A DNA stretch of 37,673 bases from RGIG7300 sp045133915 (lineage in GTDB: Bacteria; Bacillota; Clostridia; Oscillospirales; CAG-272). Shown here piece after piece: positions 24,469 to 33,338 of this stretch. The stretch is from NCBI GenBank assembly GCA_045133915.1, contig JBGUUX010000042.1, positions 1-37,673 of the forward strand, read 5' to 3'. The notes below the pieces were generated by a model. The model saw nothing but the letters and a program-made list of their open reading frames with translations. It was not told the origin of the DNA and ran no database searches. How positions within the stretch are numbered: the first letter of the stretch is position 1; every line of letters begins with the position of its first letter. The position numbers and the translations under genes were made by a program.

Positions 24469-25662
24469 CTCAGTTGTATAATTATCGAAATATCCCTGAA
24501 TAAATACGATAGGAGTACCCTTGTCACCTGAGCCGGAGGTCAGGTCACAGAGAGAACCGATAAGGTCGGTGAGCTGACGGGGAGTTGTACCCTCAGAGTC
24601 CATCTTACCTACAAGGTTGCCGTCCTTTTCAACAATTCTTTCCTTGATAGCAGCCTTAAGAGCGTCGCCGGAAAGGTCGGAGAAGTCGTTATCAGCGAGG
24701 TACTTGAGCTTAAGCTCGTTGGGAGTACCCTCGAGACCGCTGGTGTAAGCGGGAGAAACGATGGGGTCAGCAAGCTCCCAGATCTTACCTACGGGATCCT
24801 TGAAAGCGCCGTCACCGTAAACCATAACTTCGATGCGCTTACCGGTAGCCTTGAAGAGCTTTTCCTGGATAGCGTCAACAACAGGCTGGCAGTCACGGGG
24901 GAAGAGCTTTACCTGATCCTCGGTTGCCTTGTTGGAACCGAGAAGACCGTAGTCAGCGTTGTAACCGCTGCCGTCGATAGACTCGTTCATGATATCGTCA
25001 AGACCGAGAACGGTCTCGCCGCCGTTAGCCTTGAGGATTCTCTTAGTACGGAATCTGGAGTGAATATCGCAGCAGAGAACGTTCTTGGTGTAGCCAAGAA
25101 TAGCTCTGGGATTGTTAGCAAAAATTATCTCGCATTCTGCGCCGCAGTCGCGGATAAGAGATTCGTAATACTCAACGTAGTCAACACCTGTGAAGCGGTG
25201 CTTCTCGTAACCGAAGAGGTCACGGTAGGTCTTGAGGTCAAGTACGTCTTTATAGGGATCAACGCCCTTCTCATCCACTGCATCGATAGAGATAAGGTGG
25301 TTACCTACCTCATCGGAGGGATAGGAGAGCATAAGAACTATCTTCTTTGCGCCCTTAGCGATACCGCGAAGGCAGATAGCAAATCTGTTACGGCTGAGGA
25401 TAGGGAAGATAACACCGATTGTAGCGTCATCGCCGAACTTAGACTTTACGTCCTGTGCAATGTTATCAACTGTTGCATAGTTACCCTGAGCTCTTGCAAC
25501 TATAGCCTCTGTCATTGCAACTATATCACGGTCATTAAACTTAAAGCCTGTGTCTTCGGAAGCCTCAAGTACGGAATTGGTGACGATCTCAACGATATCG
25601 TCGCCCTGTCTGATGATGGGTGCGCGAACACCTCTGGAAACTGTACCGATAGTACGTGCCAT
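24466..25662 (-). CDS. CofE-like protein (coenzyme F420-0:L-glutamate ligase family)
   Basis: A 398-residue protein of the F420 gamma-glutamyl ligase fold; CofE adds glutamates to F420-0 with GTP. Supporting segments are VSRGVRAPIIRQGDD, TEAIVARAQGN, FPILSRNRFAICLRG, VMVYGDGAFKDPVGKIWELADP and the C-terminal SGSGDKGTPIVFIQGYFDN. Archaeal CofE is about 250 residues, so this is the longer form seen in Clostridia, which generally lack the rest of the F420 pathway. No other F420 gene lies in the window; the true substrate is probably another glutamyl acceptor. It starts at ATG 25662 with SD AAAGGAG and has its own promoter. Confidence 0.82.
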   Translation of the reverse strand: MARTIGTVSRGVRAPIIRQGDDIVEIVTNSVLEASEDTGFKFNDRDIVAMTEAIVARAQGNYATVDNIAQDVKSKFGDDATIGVIFPILSRNRFAICLRGIAKGAKKIVLMLSYPSDEVGNHLISIDAVDEKGVDPYKDVLDLKTYRDLFGYEKHRFTGVDYVEYYESLIRDCGAECEIIFANNPRAILGYTKNVLCCDIHSRFRTKRILKANGGETVLGLDDIMNESIDGSGYNADYGLLGSNKATEDQVKLFPRDCQPVVDAIQEKLFKATGKRIEVMVYGDGAFKDPVGKIWELADPIVSPAYTSGLEGTPNELKLKYLADNDFSDLSGDALKAAIKERIVEKDGNLVGKMDSEGTTPRQLTDLIGSLCDLTSGSGDKGTPIVFIQGYFDNYTTE

Positions 25663-25730
25663 TTCTACATCTCCTTTATGAAGAGCGTCATTGCCCTTAG
25701 GTTAAATTATGTTATATCAAACAACAATGC

Positions 25731-25759
25731 ATTATACCATTATTCTGCGTATATTTCAA
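25731..25759 (-). promoter_or_regulatory. Promoter of the CofE-like gene
   Basis: Minus strand TTGAAA (25759-25754), 17 bp, TATAAT (25736-25731), about 70 bp before the start codon. Confidence 0.75.
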
Positions 25760-25819
25760 TATTTTTTGCGAAAAAAATCGCAAATGGATAAAAAATTTAC
25801 TTTTTACAAAATCAGTTAA

Positions 25820-25853
25820 AACCGTTGACAAACTGTCGACGGTTGTGTATAAT
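25820..25853 (+). promoter_or_regulatory. Promoter with palindromic operator for the blaI-M56 operon
   Basis: TTGACA (25825-25830), 17 bp, TATAAT (25848-25853) is a near-consensus sigma-A promoter. The 25-bp region 25820-25844 is an imperfect palindrome: AACCGTTGACA and TGTCGACGGTT match at 10 of 11 positions around AAC. It contains TGACA/TGTCG half-sites, resembling BlaI/MecI dyads, and covers the -35 box, so the BlaI-type protein encoded next probably represses this operon by blocking polymerase. Confidence 0.8.
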
Positions 25854-25896
25854 GAAAGTGTAAACAGAATGTCTGCACTTTTGGAGGAGATAAATT

Positions 25897-26286
25897 ATGG
25901 GAATAAAAGAAAGATTAGCCGATTCCGAGCTTGATATAATGAGAGTTCTCTGGAATTCGGAAAAAGCTATGAAGGCAAGCGAGATAACAAAAATCCTTAC
26001 CAAAAAGAGAGCCTGGACCAAGCAAACGGTACACGTACTGCTCTCACGTCTTGAGACCAAGGGCTTTGTCAAGGTCGACCGCAGCGGATACTTTCATCTT
26101 TTCTCGGCAGCGGTCGAGGAAAGTGAGTACCTTGCGGGAGAGTCGAGCCGTATAGTAAAGAAGGCGGGCAGCTCGGTGCATTCGCTGCTTGCGTCACTTA
26201 TCGAGGCAGATGAGCTGTCTGATGAGGATATCATATCTATCTCGGATATGCTCAACGCCAAGCGCAGAGAGATAGAGGGAGAATAA
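25897..26286 (+). CDS. BlaI/MecI/CopY-family repressor
   Basis: A 129-residue winged-helix repressor. The N-terminal domain contains LADSELDIMRVLWNS and the recognition region WTKQTVHVLLSRLETKGFVK, followed by the wing VDRSGYFHLFSAAV, all typical of BlaI. The C-terminal helices (about 78-125) dimerise. In staphylococci BlaI is inactivated by proteolysis after BlaR1 senses a beta-lactam; here the partner proteases follow directly (1-bp gap), so a similar switch is likely, though no beta-lactamase gene is present. It has SD GGAGG and its own promoter-operator. Confidence 0.93.
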   Translation: MGIKERLADSELDIMRVLWNSEKAMKASEITKILTKKRAWTKQTVHVLLSRLETKGFVKVDRSGYFHLFSAAVEESEYLAGESSRIVKKAGSSVHSLLASLIEADELSDEDIISISDMLNAKRREIEGE

Positions 26287-26287
26287 A

Positions 26288-28816
26288 ATGTTAGATTTTT
26301 TAGTTACTTTCGGGGTTATGTCTCTTGTAATGTCGACGGTAATTATACTTTTACTTGCGTTACAAAAGCCTATAAAGAAAAGATTTACCCCACTGAGCCG
26401 CTATATCATATGGGCTGTAATAATTATAAGACTTTGTATTCCTGTGGGTCTTGGGATCATGCCCGAGCTCTTCACGGTCAGCGTGACCGAACAGCCTGAG
26501 CCTGTTATCATAACAGAGGACTATCAGGACAGAGTTCTTGCCGAGCTTGTAGTTGAAGGTAAGACCGATTACGTTCCGCCTTCTGTTGAAGCATATATAG
26601 AGGAGCACCCCGAGATCATCGAGGAATCAAACTCCTTTGAGCTCACAAAAGAAAGCATGCTGACAGCCACGCTTATATTATGGCTCACAGGTGCGGTAGT
26701 GTTTGTAACAGTTACACTTATCCGTTATTTTATAAGTATTGCAAAGCTCAACAGAGGACTTGGTGCTCCCACCCCCGAGCTTGAGAGCATTTATGATTCT
26801 GTGTGTGCCGAGATGCTGCTCAAAAGAAAGCCCAAGCTCTATGTCAGTCAAAACGCAACCTCGCCTATGCTATGCGGATTTGTCCGTACAAAGGTGCTGT
26901 TGCCTGATATAGATATCGGGGAAGAGAGCCTGCGGTATATCCTGTGTCACGAGCTCACTCACTATAAAAGAGGAGATCTCTACATTAAGCTTGCGGCGAT
27001 GCTGGCAAATACACTGCAGTGGTTCAATCCCTTGGTGTATATAGCCTGCGGAAAAATGTCGGAAGAAGCGGAGCTTTCCTGCGATGCGGCAGTTCTCACA
27101 AAGACCGACCTCACAGGCAGACTTGATTACGGTAACTCCATGCTTGAGATAGTCAAGCATTGCAAGACTGCACCCGGGCTTACCACAGGATTTAATCCCA
27201 AAAAGAAGGCTGTCAAGGAAAGATTTGAAAATATAATAGATACCTCAAAGCGTAAAAAGGCTGTAGCCATCCTTATAGCCGTGCTTGTCGTTGCTCTTGT
27301 GTGTACGAGCATCATAGGCTGCACCACCAAACACAAAAGCGGAGTGGTGCAAGGCCTTGACGACGTAACGGTAGAACAGCAGAAAACTGCTGATCCTACC
27401 GAGGAGATCGACCAAGAGCAGAGATATAAAGAGGGTAAATACAACGTCTACGTAGATCAATGGAGAGGGCATTCTGAAGATTGGTCGCTTTATTACGACT
27501 TTGATGCCGAGACCCTGGTGCTTGAACATAGCGACGGCAGACGCTTTGCTTACGGTAATGAAGCACAGGATGTATTCGGTATCTCCCCGACATATAAGCA
27601 TATTGCACCCTTATATGCCAGAGGATATATGATGAACGGGACCGAGGGTGTTATCTTCTACGAGACCGAAGAAAAAGGCAGTACTTTCCCCCGTATCAAT
27701 GCAATAGTTATAGATCCGACAAACGGAGAAATACTGGCAAGCCTCTCTTATAATATGGATGATATTTTATCCGTTCATTCTTTGACGAGAGATGCATTCA
27801 AGCACTATGAGATGGCAATAAAATTAGCGGGGGACGGGGTACACATAGGTGCTAGTTTCCACACGATATATAACGACAGCTGCGAAACCATACCCTTGTA
27901 TACGACTATTGACACAAGCTTTGGTGATGTTATCTGTGTCACTGAGTTTAACAGACAGAGCGGTACTCTGTATGAGATAACGGCGGGCGAAAATACCCTT
28001 GATTACAGCAAATACTGCGACGATATATCAAAGGTTGACCGCCTGACAAACAGTAACGGCGAAAAGGCAGAAACTGAGGATATAGAGCTTCTCGAGGCTT
28101 TTCTAAAGGGTGATACTGCAACCCTCGAAGCAAAGGCGGGGTATCAAAAGGGTCTGCTTGATATATACAGTACCCTTGAATTCGGAGAATATCTTTTAGA
28201 GGTAACCGATTACGGAACAGTCCTTTACGTTGATGTGAAGAAAAGCGGAATCGACGGTATCTCTCCCGGTGTACATAAGTTCGGTTGCGGCATCATGCGA
28301 AATCTTGACGGACAGAGATATATCTATCACAACTGCGGACACTATTATAATTATTCTATAGACCATCCCGCAAGCGATTGGATGAACTGGTCTGGGAATA
28401 TTATGCTTCCCGACAAGGATAACTATACCGATACCGAGCTTTGGGGTATGGTATGCGTGGTGCGTTATTCCTGCATTCCCGAAAGTGTTGAAAAATACGA
28501 GGAATATATCAAGATGATATTTGACGTGTCGGTTGATCTCAGCTCTTATACTATGGAGCAGCTTGATGACAAAATAGAAAATTGGGGATACAAGGACAGA
28601 CCTGATTACTCATACGAAATAATAGAAGCTTATGAGGACAGCTACGTAACACTTCAGTTTTATGCAGATTACGGAAAGACCATCCCTGTCTATAAGGTAA
28701 GATATGATTTCCACGAAACTAAAACAGAGTCCTACTCAAGACCCCATGACGTATACGTTTTTGACGGTCCTTCATTTAAGTACGACGATACCGGTAAAGA
28801 CGCTATATGCTGGTAA
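26288..28816 (+). CDS. M56 (BlaR1-like) membrane metalloprotease with unknown extracellular domain
   Basis: An 842-residue integral membrane zinc protease. The BlaR1-type core has TMs near 4-25, 36-53 and 124-148, the zinc motif HELTH at 221-225 and AELSCD (about 261-266), where the third ligand is expected. A fourth hydrophobic segment spans about 325-343. The remaining 500 residues lie outside the cell; they lack the SxxK/SxN/KTG motifs of BlaR1 penicillin-binding sensors and I recognise no family. That fourth segment, preceded by KRKK and ending IIGC (C345), looks like a lipoprotein signal with lipobox. The second protease gene, 12 bp on, is a paralogue. The role is probably signal-triggered cleavage of BlaI; the ligand is unknown. 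Confidence 0.88.
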   Translation: MLDFLVTFGVMSLVMSTVIILLLALQKPIKKRFTPLSRYIIWAVIIIRLCIPVGLGIMPELFTVSVTEQPEPVIITEDYQDRVLAELVVEGKTDYVPPSVEAYIEEHPEIIEESNSFELTKESMLTATLILWLTGAVVFVTVTLIRYFISIAKLNRGLGAPTPELESIYDSVCAEMLLKRKPKLYVSQNATSPMLCGFVRTKVLLPDIDIGEESLRYILCHELTHYKRGDLYIKLAAMLANTLQWFNPLVYIACGKMSEEAELSCDAAVLTKTDLTGRLDYGNSMLEIVKHCKTAPGLTTGFNPKKKAVKERFENIIDTSKRKKAVAILIAVLVVALVCTSIIGCTTKHKSGVVQGLDDVTVEQQKTADPTEEIDQEQRYKEGKYNVYVDQWRGHSEDWSLYYDFDAETLVLEHSDGRRFAYGNEAQDVFGISPTYKHIAPLYARGYMMNGTEGVIFYETEEKGSTFPRINAIVIDPTNGEILASLSYNMDDILSVHSLTRDAFKHYEMAIKLAGDGVHIGASFHTIYNDSCETIPLYTTIDTSFGDVICVTEFNRQSGTLYEITAGENTLDYSKYCDDISKVDRLTNSNGEKAETEDIELLEAFLKGDTATLEAKAGYQKGLLDIYSTLEFGEYLLEVTDYGTVLYVDVKKSGIDGISPGVHKFGCGIMRNLDGQRYIYHNCGHYYNYSIDHPASDWMNWSGNIMLPDKDNYTDTELWGMVCVVRYSCIPESVEKYEEYIKMIFDVSVDLSSYTMEQLDDKIENWGYKDRPDYSYEIIEAYEDSYVTLQFYADYGKTIPVYKVRYDFHETKTESYSRPHDVYVFDGPSFKYDDTGKDAICW

Positions 28817-28828
28817 GGAGGCGATAGA

Positions 28829-31474
28829 ATGCTTAACTTCTTAATAACCTTAGGCGGTATAAGCCTTGTGATGTCGGTTGTAATTATACTTATGCTGATA
28901 TTGCAGAAGCCGATAAAGAAGCGCTTTGCGGCTCTGGCAAGATATATAATCTGGTCTGTTATAATCATAAGACTTTGCCTGCCGATAAGCCTTGATATTC
29001 TTCCAAAGCTCATAACTCTCCCCTCGGTCATGCCCGAGGAGGAGGCGGTGATATACGAGCCTGTTGCACCCGAGGCGGAATATACACCAGAGGTGAACTA
29101 TACTCCCGAGGAGATCACACCCTCAGAGCCTGTCTCGGATATTGTAAACGAGCCTACGTATGACAACAAAATAGAACCTACACTTGCAACACCTACACAG
29201 ACACCGACTGCAACAAAGCCCGCTTTTGCCATAACCGGAGAGCATATAATAATGGCTCTGTTTTCCGTCTGGGCGGCAGGAGCTATAGCATTTGTAACAG
29301 TTACCCTTGTACGTTACCGCATAAATGCCAAAGGACTTGACAGGGGACTGACACTTCCGGACTCCGATGCCGTAAGCATATACAACACGGTATGCCGAGA
29401 GCTTGATATCAAAAAAGCTCCACCCCTTTATATGGGCAGATCAGACGTGTCACCTATGGTCTACGGATTCTTTAACCCCAAGGTGATAATGCCAAGGGTA
29501 GAGATGTCCGCACAGAGCATGAACTATATACTTCGCCACGAGCTGACCCACTATAAGCGGGGCGACCTTTGGTTTAAGCTCCTTGGTATGCTGGCAAACG
29601 CACTTCACTGGTTCAACCCCTTGGCATATATCGCCTGCGGAGTTATGTCGGCAGAGGCAGAACTCTCCTGTGACGAGATGGCACTTCGTAAGACCGATCT
29701 TATGGAACGTCTCGGCTACGGCAACTCCATGCTTGAGATAGTCAAGCTCTGCCGTCACGCACCTAAGCTCACCACAGGCTTCAGCCCCAAGAAAAGGGCT
29801 GTCAAAGAGAGGTTTGAGAATATGATAAATACTACTAAAAAGAAAAAAGGCTACTGGATAGTAGCGATAACACTTATATGTGCACTGCTTTGTACAAGTA
29901 TAATAGGCTGTACCACAAAGAAAGAAGAACCCGAATATACGTTGGACATCTCCGAACCCTATAAAGGATTCGATTCGGTTGCTGATTGCTACGATATGGA
30001 CGGAGAAGAGCTCAGAGGCTGGGGTGTCGCTGCCAAGGACGGTGTCATCAGTATAGGACGTATCACCGAGGACGACAGCTTTGATGTCCTGTATAGCTAC
30101 GGTGAGAGCTCAAAGCATAAGGATGTAATAAATATAAGTGCCGATTTTGAGAACCACGATATCGAATACCGTTACCCCGCCTTTGAGGCGTGGATATCCG
30201 ACAATTATTCTATCATAACCTACCACAGACTCCCCGAGAGCGTGGAGGAATGTGTAAACCAGTATATCTTTATGATAGATATGTCCACCGGTGAGGTAGT
30301 CCACGAGCTGTACTACGGCGTTGACGATATACTCAAGGTTCACGGTCTTGACCGTGACGTGCTCTCCATATACGAAAGCTGGGGCGGCAATCCTCCCGAA
30401 TATAATATAGAAGTCAGCCTTCACAATTACGATATAGAAGGCGAAGAACCTACAAGTCTGGTATGGATAAACCATAAGCTTGAAAATAAGGATAACAGAC
30501 GTGCTAACGTTGAGACCTATTTTGATATGAAAACGGGTGAGTTGACCGAGCCGAAAAAGGCTCATTGTAACCTTGAGGATATCGTAAAAACCGACGTTGT
30601 TACGGATGTTTCCGACATATCAAGGATCAAGGATGTTGACGAGGATATCATCAAGGCGGCAGAAGTCTTTATCAACGGGGACATTGCCACTCTTGAAAGG
30701 CTGGGACGTTATGATCCTAATTTTCTTAAAGATCTGAAGACTGTCAAGATCGGTGATTACCGTATATCAAAGCTTATAGATGACCGTGGTCTTCGCATCG
30801 AGGCTTACGTTACCGAAAGTCAGGCGTTTAATGTAAATAAAGGCTTCCATACGTTCACTGTGACCAAAACGGTAGTTGCGGTTAATCCCGAAGGCAAAGA
30901 ATCTATCCGAGTAGGTGTAAACCATAATTGTGTTGATTGTCTATACCCCGAGGTAGAGAGCTATTATACAGAGATGCCCGAAATGGCAGAGGGATGGCTT
31001 ACTTTCTCCAACACAACGCTGCTTCCTATGGGAGAAGCTTATAACGAGGATGATGATTTTCGTGACGTAGTCAGATACCTGCACTATATCTACAATGCCA
31101 ACACCTTAGACGAGTACAGACACTATGCAAAAAAGTGCTTTGGCATAGATATTCTCAAAGGGCAGTATACCGATGAAGAAGCGACCGCAAAGGAAACAGA
31201 GCTTGTAGATATATACGGTACAGAGCCTAAGCGTACGTATATTCCTACCGTTTCAAGATGTCTTGTGGATGGCGGTGAAAACTACTTGACCTATCAGTTT
31301 TATGCTGATGAAGGTTGTTTGATCCCCGCATACAAAGTGAAGTATGAGTTCGTTCGTGATGGAGAGGATTTCTTCTTCAAGAGCTCTACCTTGCTTGATG
31401 AGACAGGCAGAGAAGCCTGCTATGCGGAAACTATATACGGCGAATATGTAATCGACTCGGAAATATCAGAATAA
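28829..31474 (+). CDS. Second M56 (BlaR1-like) metalloprotease, paralogue of the preceding gene
   Basis: An 881-residue paralogue. The core shares LQKPIKKRF, ARYIIW, HELTHYKRGDL (HELTH at 237-241), NPLAYIACGVMSAEAELSCDEMAL and GYGNSMLEIVK with its neighbour. A Pro/Thr/Glu-rich linker of about 65 residues, between about 70 and 135, is longer than in the first copy. The segment near 342-360 again ends in SIIGC (C361). The external C-terminal region of 520 residues parallels that of the first copy in layout (both end in a Y-Q-F/Y-AD...VYK/VKY stretch) but differs in sequence, so it has diverged more than the core. SD AAGGAGG precedes the ATG. Two diverged sensors could detect different signals and converge on one BlaI. 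Confidence 0.88.
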   Translation: MLNFLITLGGISLVMSVVIILMLILQKPIKKRFAALARYIIWSVIIIRLCLPISLDILPKLITLPSVMPEEEAVIYEPVAPEAEYTPEVNYTPEEITPSEPVSDIVNEPTYDNKIEPTLATPTQTPTATKPAFAITGEHIIMALFSVWAAGAIAFVTVTLVRYRINAKGLDRGLTLPDSDAVSIYNTVCRELDIKKAPPLYMGRSDVSPMVYGFFNPKVIMPRVEMSAQSMNYILRHELTHYKRGDLWFKLLGMLANALHWFNPLAYIACGVMSAEAELSCDEMALRKTDLMERLGYGNSMLEIVKLCRHAPKLTTGFSPKKRAVKERFENMINTTKKKKGYWIVAITLICALLCTSIIGCTTKKEEPEYTLDISEPYKGFDSVADCYDMDGEELRGWGVAAKDGVISIGRITEDDSFDVLYSYGESSKHKDVINISADFENHDIEYRYPAFEAWISDNYSIITYHRLPESVEECVNQYIFMIDMSTGEVVHELYYGVDDILKVHGLDRDVLSIYESWGGNPPEYNIEVSLHNYDIEGEEPTSLVWINHKLENKDNRRANVETYFDMKTGELTEPKKAHCNLEDIVKTDVVTDVSDISRIKDVDEDIIKAAEVFINGDIATLERLGRYDPNFLKDLKTVKIGDYRISKLIDDRGLRIEAYVTESQAFNVNKGFHTFTVTKTVVAVNPEGKESIRVGVNHNCVDCLYPEVESYYTEMPEMAEGWLTFSNTTLLPMGEAYNEDDDFRDVVRYLHYIYNANTLDEYRHYAKKCFGIDILKGQYTDEEATAKETELVDIYGTEPKRTYIPTVSRCLVDGGENYLTYQFYADEGCLIPAYKVKYEFVRDGEDFFFKSSTLLDETGREACYAETIYGEYVIDSEISE

Positions 31475-31483
31475 ACAAACGAG

Positions 31484-32251
31484 GTGAGCATCATCAAGAA
31501 AATAATACCGCTTATAATATTGGTAGCATTGGTACTGACGATGCTCACTTCATTTACACACGTAACTACGCAGACCGACAACGGTTCTGTGTCCGACAAG
31601 CCTCTTACACCTCTTAACAGGGTTGAGTATGTTCCCAAGGACGCAAAGCTTATTAACGTTCCCTACATAAATCAGCTTGAATTATACCCCAACGGGTGTG
31701 AAGCGGTCAGCACTGTAATGGCGCTTAACTATCTTGGCGTTGAGATGTCGGTAGATGATTTTATAGATAAATATCTTGATATGGGTGACATCCCTAAGCC
31801 AAGCAAGGGTAAAGGATCCGATCCCGACAAAGTATACTGCGGTGATCCTCGCTCAGACAAAGGATGGGGCTGTAACTCTCCCGTTATAGTCAACGCTCTC
31901 AATAAATTCATCAACACCGACGAATACGTAATAGAACACAGCTACGGCAAGGGTCTGCAAGACCTGTGTTATGATTATATCGACCGTGATATTCCCGTGA
32001 TAGTATGGGTAACGGTAGGTATGGATAACTCCGAAACCGAAGAAAATTGGCATAGCTGGGTCACGGAGGAGGGAAGGGCGGTAAGCTATAACCGCAAGCT
32101 TCACTGCATGCTCCTATGCGGTTACGACGGTGAAAACTATTACTTCAACGACCCCATGACCAACGCTCTTAAAGCATACCCGAAAGCTCAAACGGAGAAG
32201 GCATACGGGATACTTGGTATGCAGAGTATAGTAATAATGCGGAATTCGTAA
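31484..32251 (+). CDS. C39-like cysteine peptidase (Peptidase_C39_2), exported or membrane-anchored
   Basis: Probable extracytoplasmic cysteine protease. After a hydrophobic N-terminal segment (IIPLIILVALVLTMLTS) the domain shows the catalytic Cys in LYPNGCEAVSTVMALNYLG (C72 from GTG), His in KLHCMLLCGYDG (H207) and Asp in YYFNDP (D223), the triad order of Peptidase_C39_2. No propeptide or transporter domain is attached. The start is uncertain: GTG 31484 has no real SD, while GAGGTG (31481-31486) is ideally placed for an ATC codon at 31493, giving the normal signal MKKIIPL. The last four residues, RNS and stop, come from an intergenic repeat. It is the last gene of the blaI-M56 operon and may act on the same external signal or on the proteases. 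Confidence 0.82.
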   Translation: MSIIKKIIPLIILVALVLTMLTSFTHVTTQTDNGSVSDKPLTPLNRVEYVPKDAKLINVPYINQLELYPNGCEAVSTVMALNYLGVEMSVDDFIDKYLDMGDIPKPSKGKGSDPDKVYCGDPRSDKGWGCNSPVIVNALNKFINTDEYVIEHSYGKGLQDLCYDYIDRDIPVIVWVTVGMDNSETEENWHSWVTEEGRAVSYNRKLHCMLLCGYDGENYYFNDPMTNALKAYPKAQTEKAYGILGMQSIVIMRNS

Positions 32252-32340
32252 TGCGGATCCATGACACCCCGTATCTTTGATACGGTTGGTGGAATTATAC
32301 AGCGCAATGGCGTAGCCATGGAGTCGTAATGCGAAATTAA
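32234..32340 (+). repeat. Short intergenic element with GTAATGCG repeats
   Basis: TAATGCGGAATTCGTAATGCGGA (abridged pattern: two TAATGCGGA copies) begins inside the C39 gene and supplies its stop codon; CGTAATGCGAAATTAA closes the element at 32325-32340. Between them are CCGTATC-TTT-GATACGG and ATGGC-GTA-GCCAT hairpins. No gene is present. Confidence 0.55.
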
Positions 32341-32346
32341 ATGAAG

Positions 32347-32374
32347 AAAACGGTTGACCGAGGTCAACCGTTTT
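32347..32374. terminator. Bidirectional terminator between C39 and DMT genes
   Basis: AAAACGGTTGACC/GGTCAACCGTTTT, a 13-bp stem with a very short GA loop (CGAG if the last pair opens), followed by CGTTATTG. It overlaps the stop of the converging DMT gene. Confidence 0.85.
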
Positions 32375-33263
32375 CGTTATTGTATTTGTTTACTCCGATA
32401 ACTCCTATGATTATCACAACACAAAGTATCAGCTGGACTACGGAAAGCTGTTCCTTGAGTATTAATATTCCTGCCAGCACCGACACAACGGTAATCAAAT
32501 TGGCAAAGGATGCGTTCTTTACCGTGCCGATAATACCTATGGCATAGTTGAGCATCATAAAGGCTACGATAGAGGAGATTATGGCAAGATAAGCCATTGA
32601 GCCCCAGAACTGAGGATGCACTACCGCATCCTTGAGAAGAGGGAAGTAGTCCTTGCCCAGAGCGCATAGGGCGGTTATGTTAAATCCAACCATTCCGCAC
32701 AGGAACATAATATAGGTACGCTCAAAGGGGCTGTAAGCACCCGATTCTTTACGGCTGAGGATATCAAAGGCAGAGCCTGCTATGACCGCACTCAACAGCA
32801 GGATTATACCCAGCAAATGGTTTTTGTTTCCGTCGTTTGACCCAAGGCTTATTCCTATGACTGCCGCAAGGGAGAGAAGGGAAAAGATCACCTGACCGAG
32901 GGTAGGCTTTTCTTTAAGGAAGACCGAGGACATAATAAGCACGAACACGGGGACCAGGGATATGATAACACCCGAGATAGCACTGGAGGTCATGTCGATA
33001 CCGTACATCTCGAATATAAAGTAAAGAAAGGGCTGTGCCAGAGCCATAAGCAGAATATATTTTTTCGGCTTGCCCTTGAGATTTAACTTTACCATTCTGA
33101 ACAGCCACATCAGATTCATTACCGCAAAGGCAAGGGTGAAGCGCACCGACAGGATGATAAGGGGATGGGCGTATTCAAGGGCGACCTTGGCAAACATAAA
33201 GCTAAGACCGAATATTACGTTACATATTATCGCCGCAAACGTGGCTTTAAGAGTTTTTGACAT
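32364..33263 (-). CDS. EamA/DMT-family transporter
   Basis: A 299-residue membrane protein with ten predicted helices arranged as two EamA repeats (about 8-135 and 150-292), opening MSKTLKATFAAIICNVIFGL. The family exports small metabolites such as amino acids, nucleosides or drugs; the substrate cannot be read from the sequence. Conserved features include SFMFAKVALEYAHPLIILSVRF in repeat one and EQLSVVQLILCVVIIIGV at the end. SD AAAGGAA lies 8 bases before ATG. It is monocistronic. Confidence 0.9.
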   Translation of the reverse strand: MSKTLKATFAAIICNVIFGLSFMFAKVALEYAHPLIILSVRFTLAFAVMNLMWLFRMVKLNLKGKPKKYILLMALAQPFLYFIFEMYGIDMTSSAISGVIISLVPVFVLIMSSVFLKEKPTLGQVIFSLLSLAAVIGISLGSNDGNKNHLLGIILLLSAVIAGSAFDILSRKESGAYSPFERTYIMFLCGMVGFNITALCALGKDYFPLLKDAVVHPQFWGSMAYLAIISSIVAFMMLNYAIGIIGTVKNASFANLITVVSVLAGILILKEQLSVVQLILCVVIIIGVIGVNKYNNENG

Positions 33264-33312
33264 TTTGGTTTCCTTTTATTTGGTTTTTTGTATTATACCA
33301 TCTTATAATAAA

Positions 33313-33338
33313 AAAATCAACGGCTTGCCGTTGATTTT
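33313..33338. terminator. Hairpin upstream of the DMT gene
   Basis: AAAATCAACGG and CCGTTGATTTT pair around CTTG. It probably ends minus-strand transcription from the tRNA side before the DMT gene. Confidence 0.75.

Noticed and set aside
25897..31474. Beta-lactam resistance locus
   Set aside because: BlaI and BlaR1-like proteins are present, but there is no beta-lactamase or PBP2a gene and no penicillin-binding sensor motifs.
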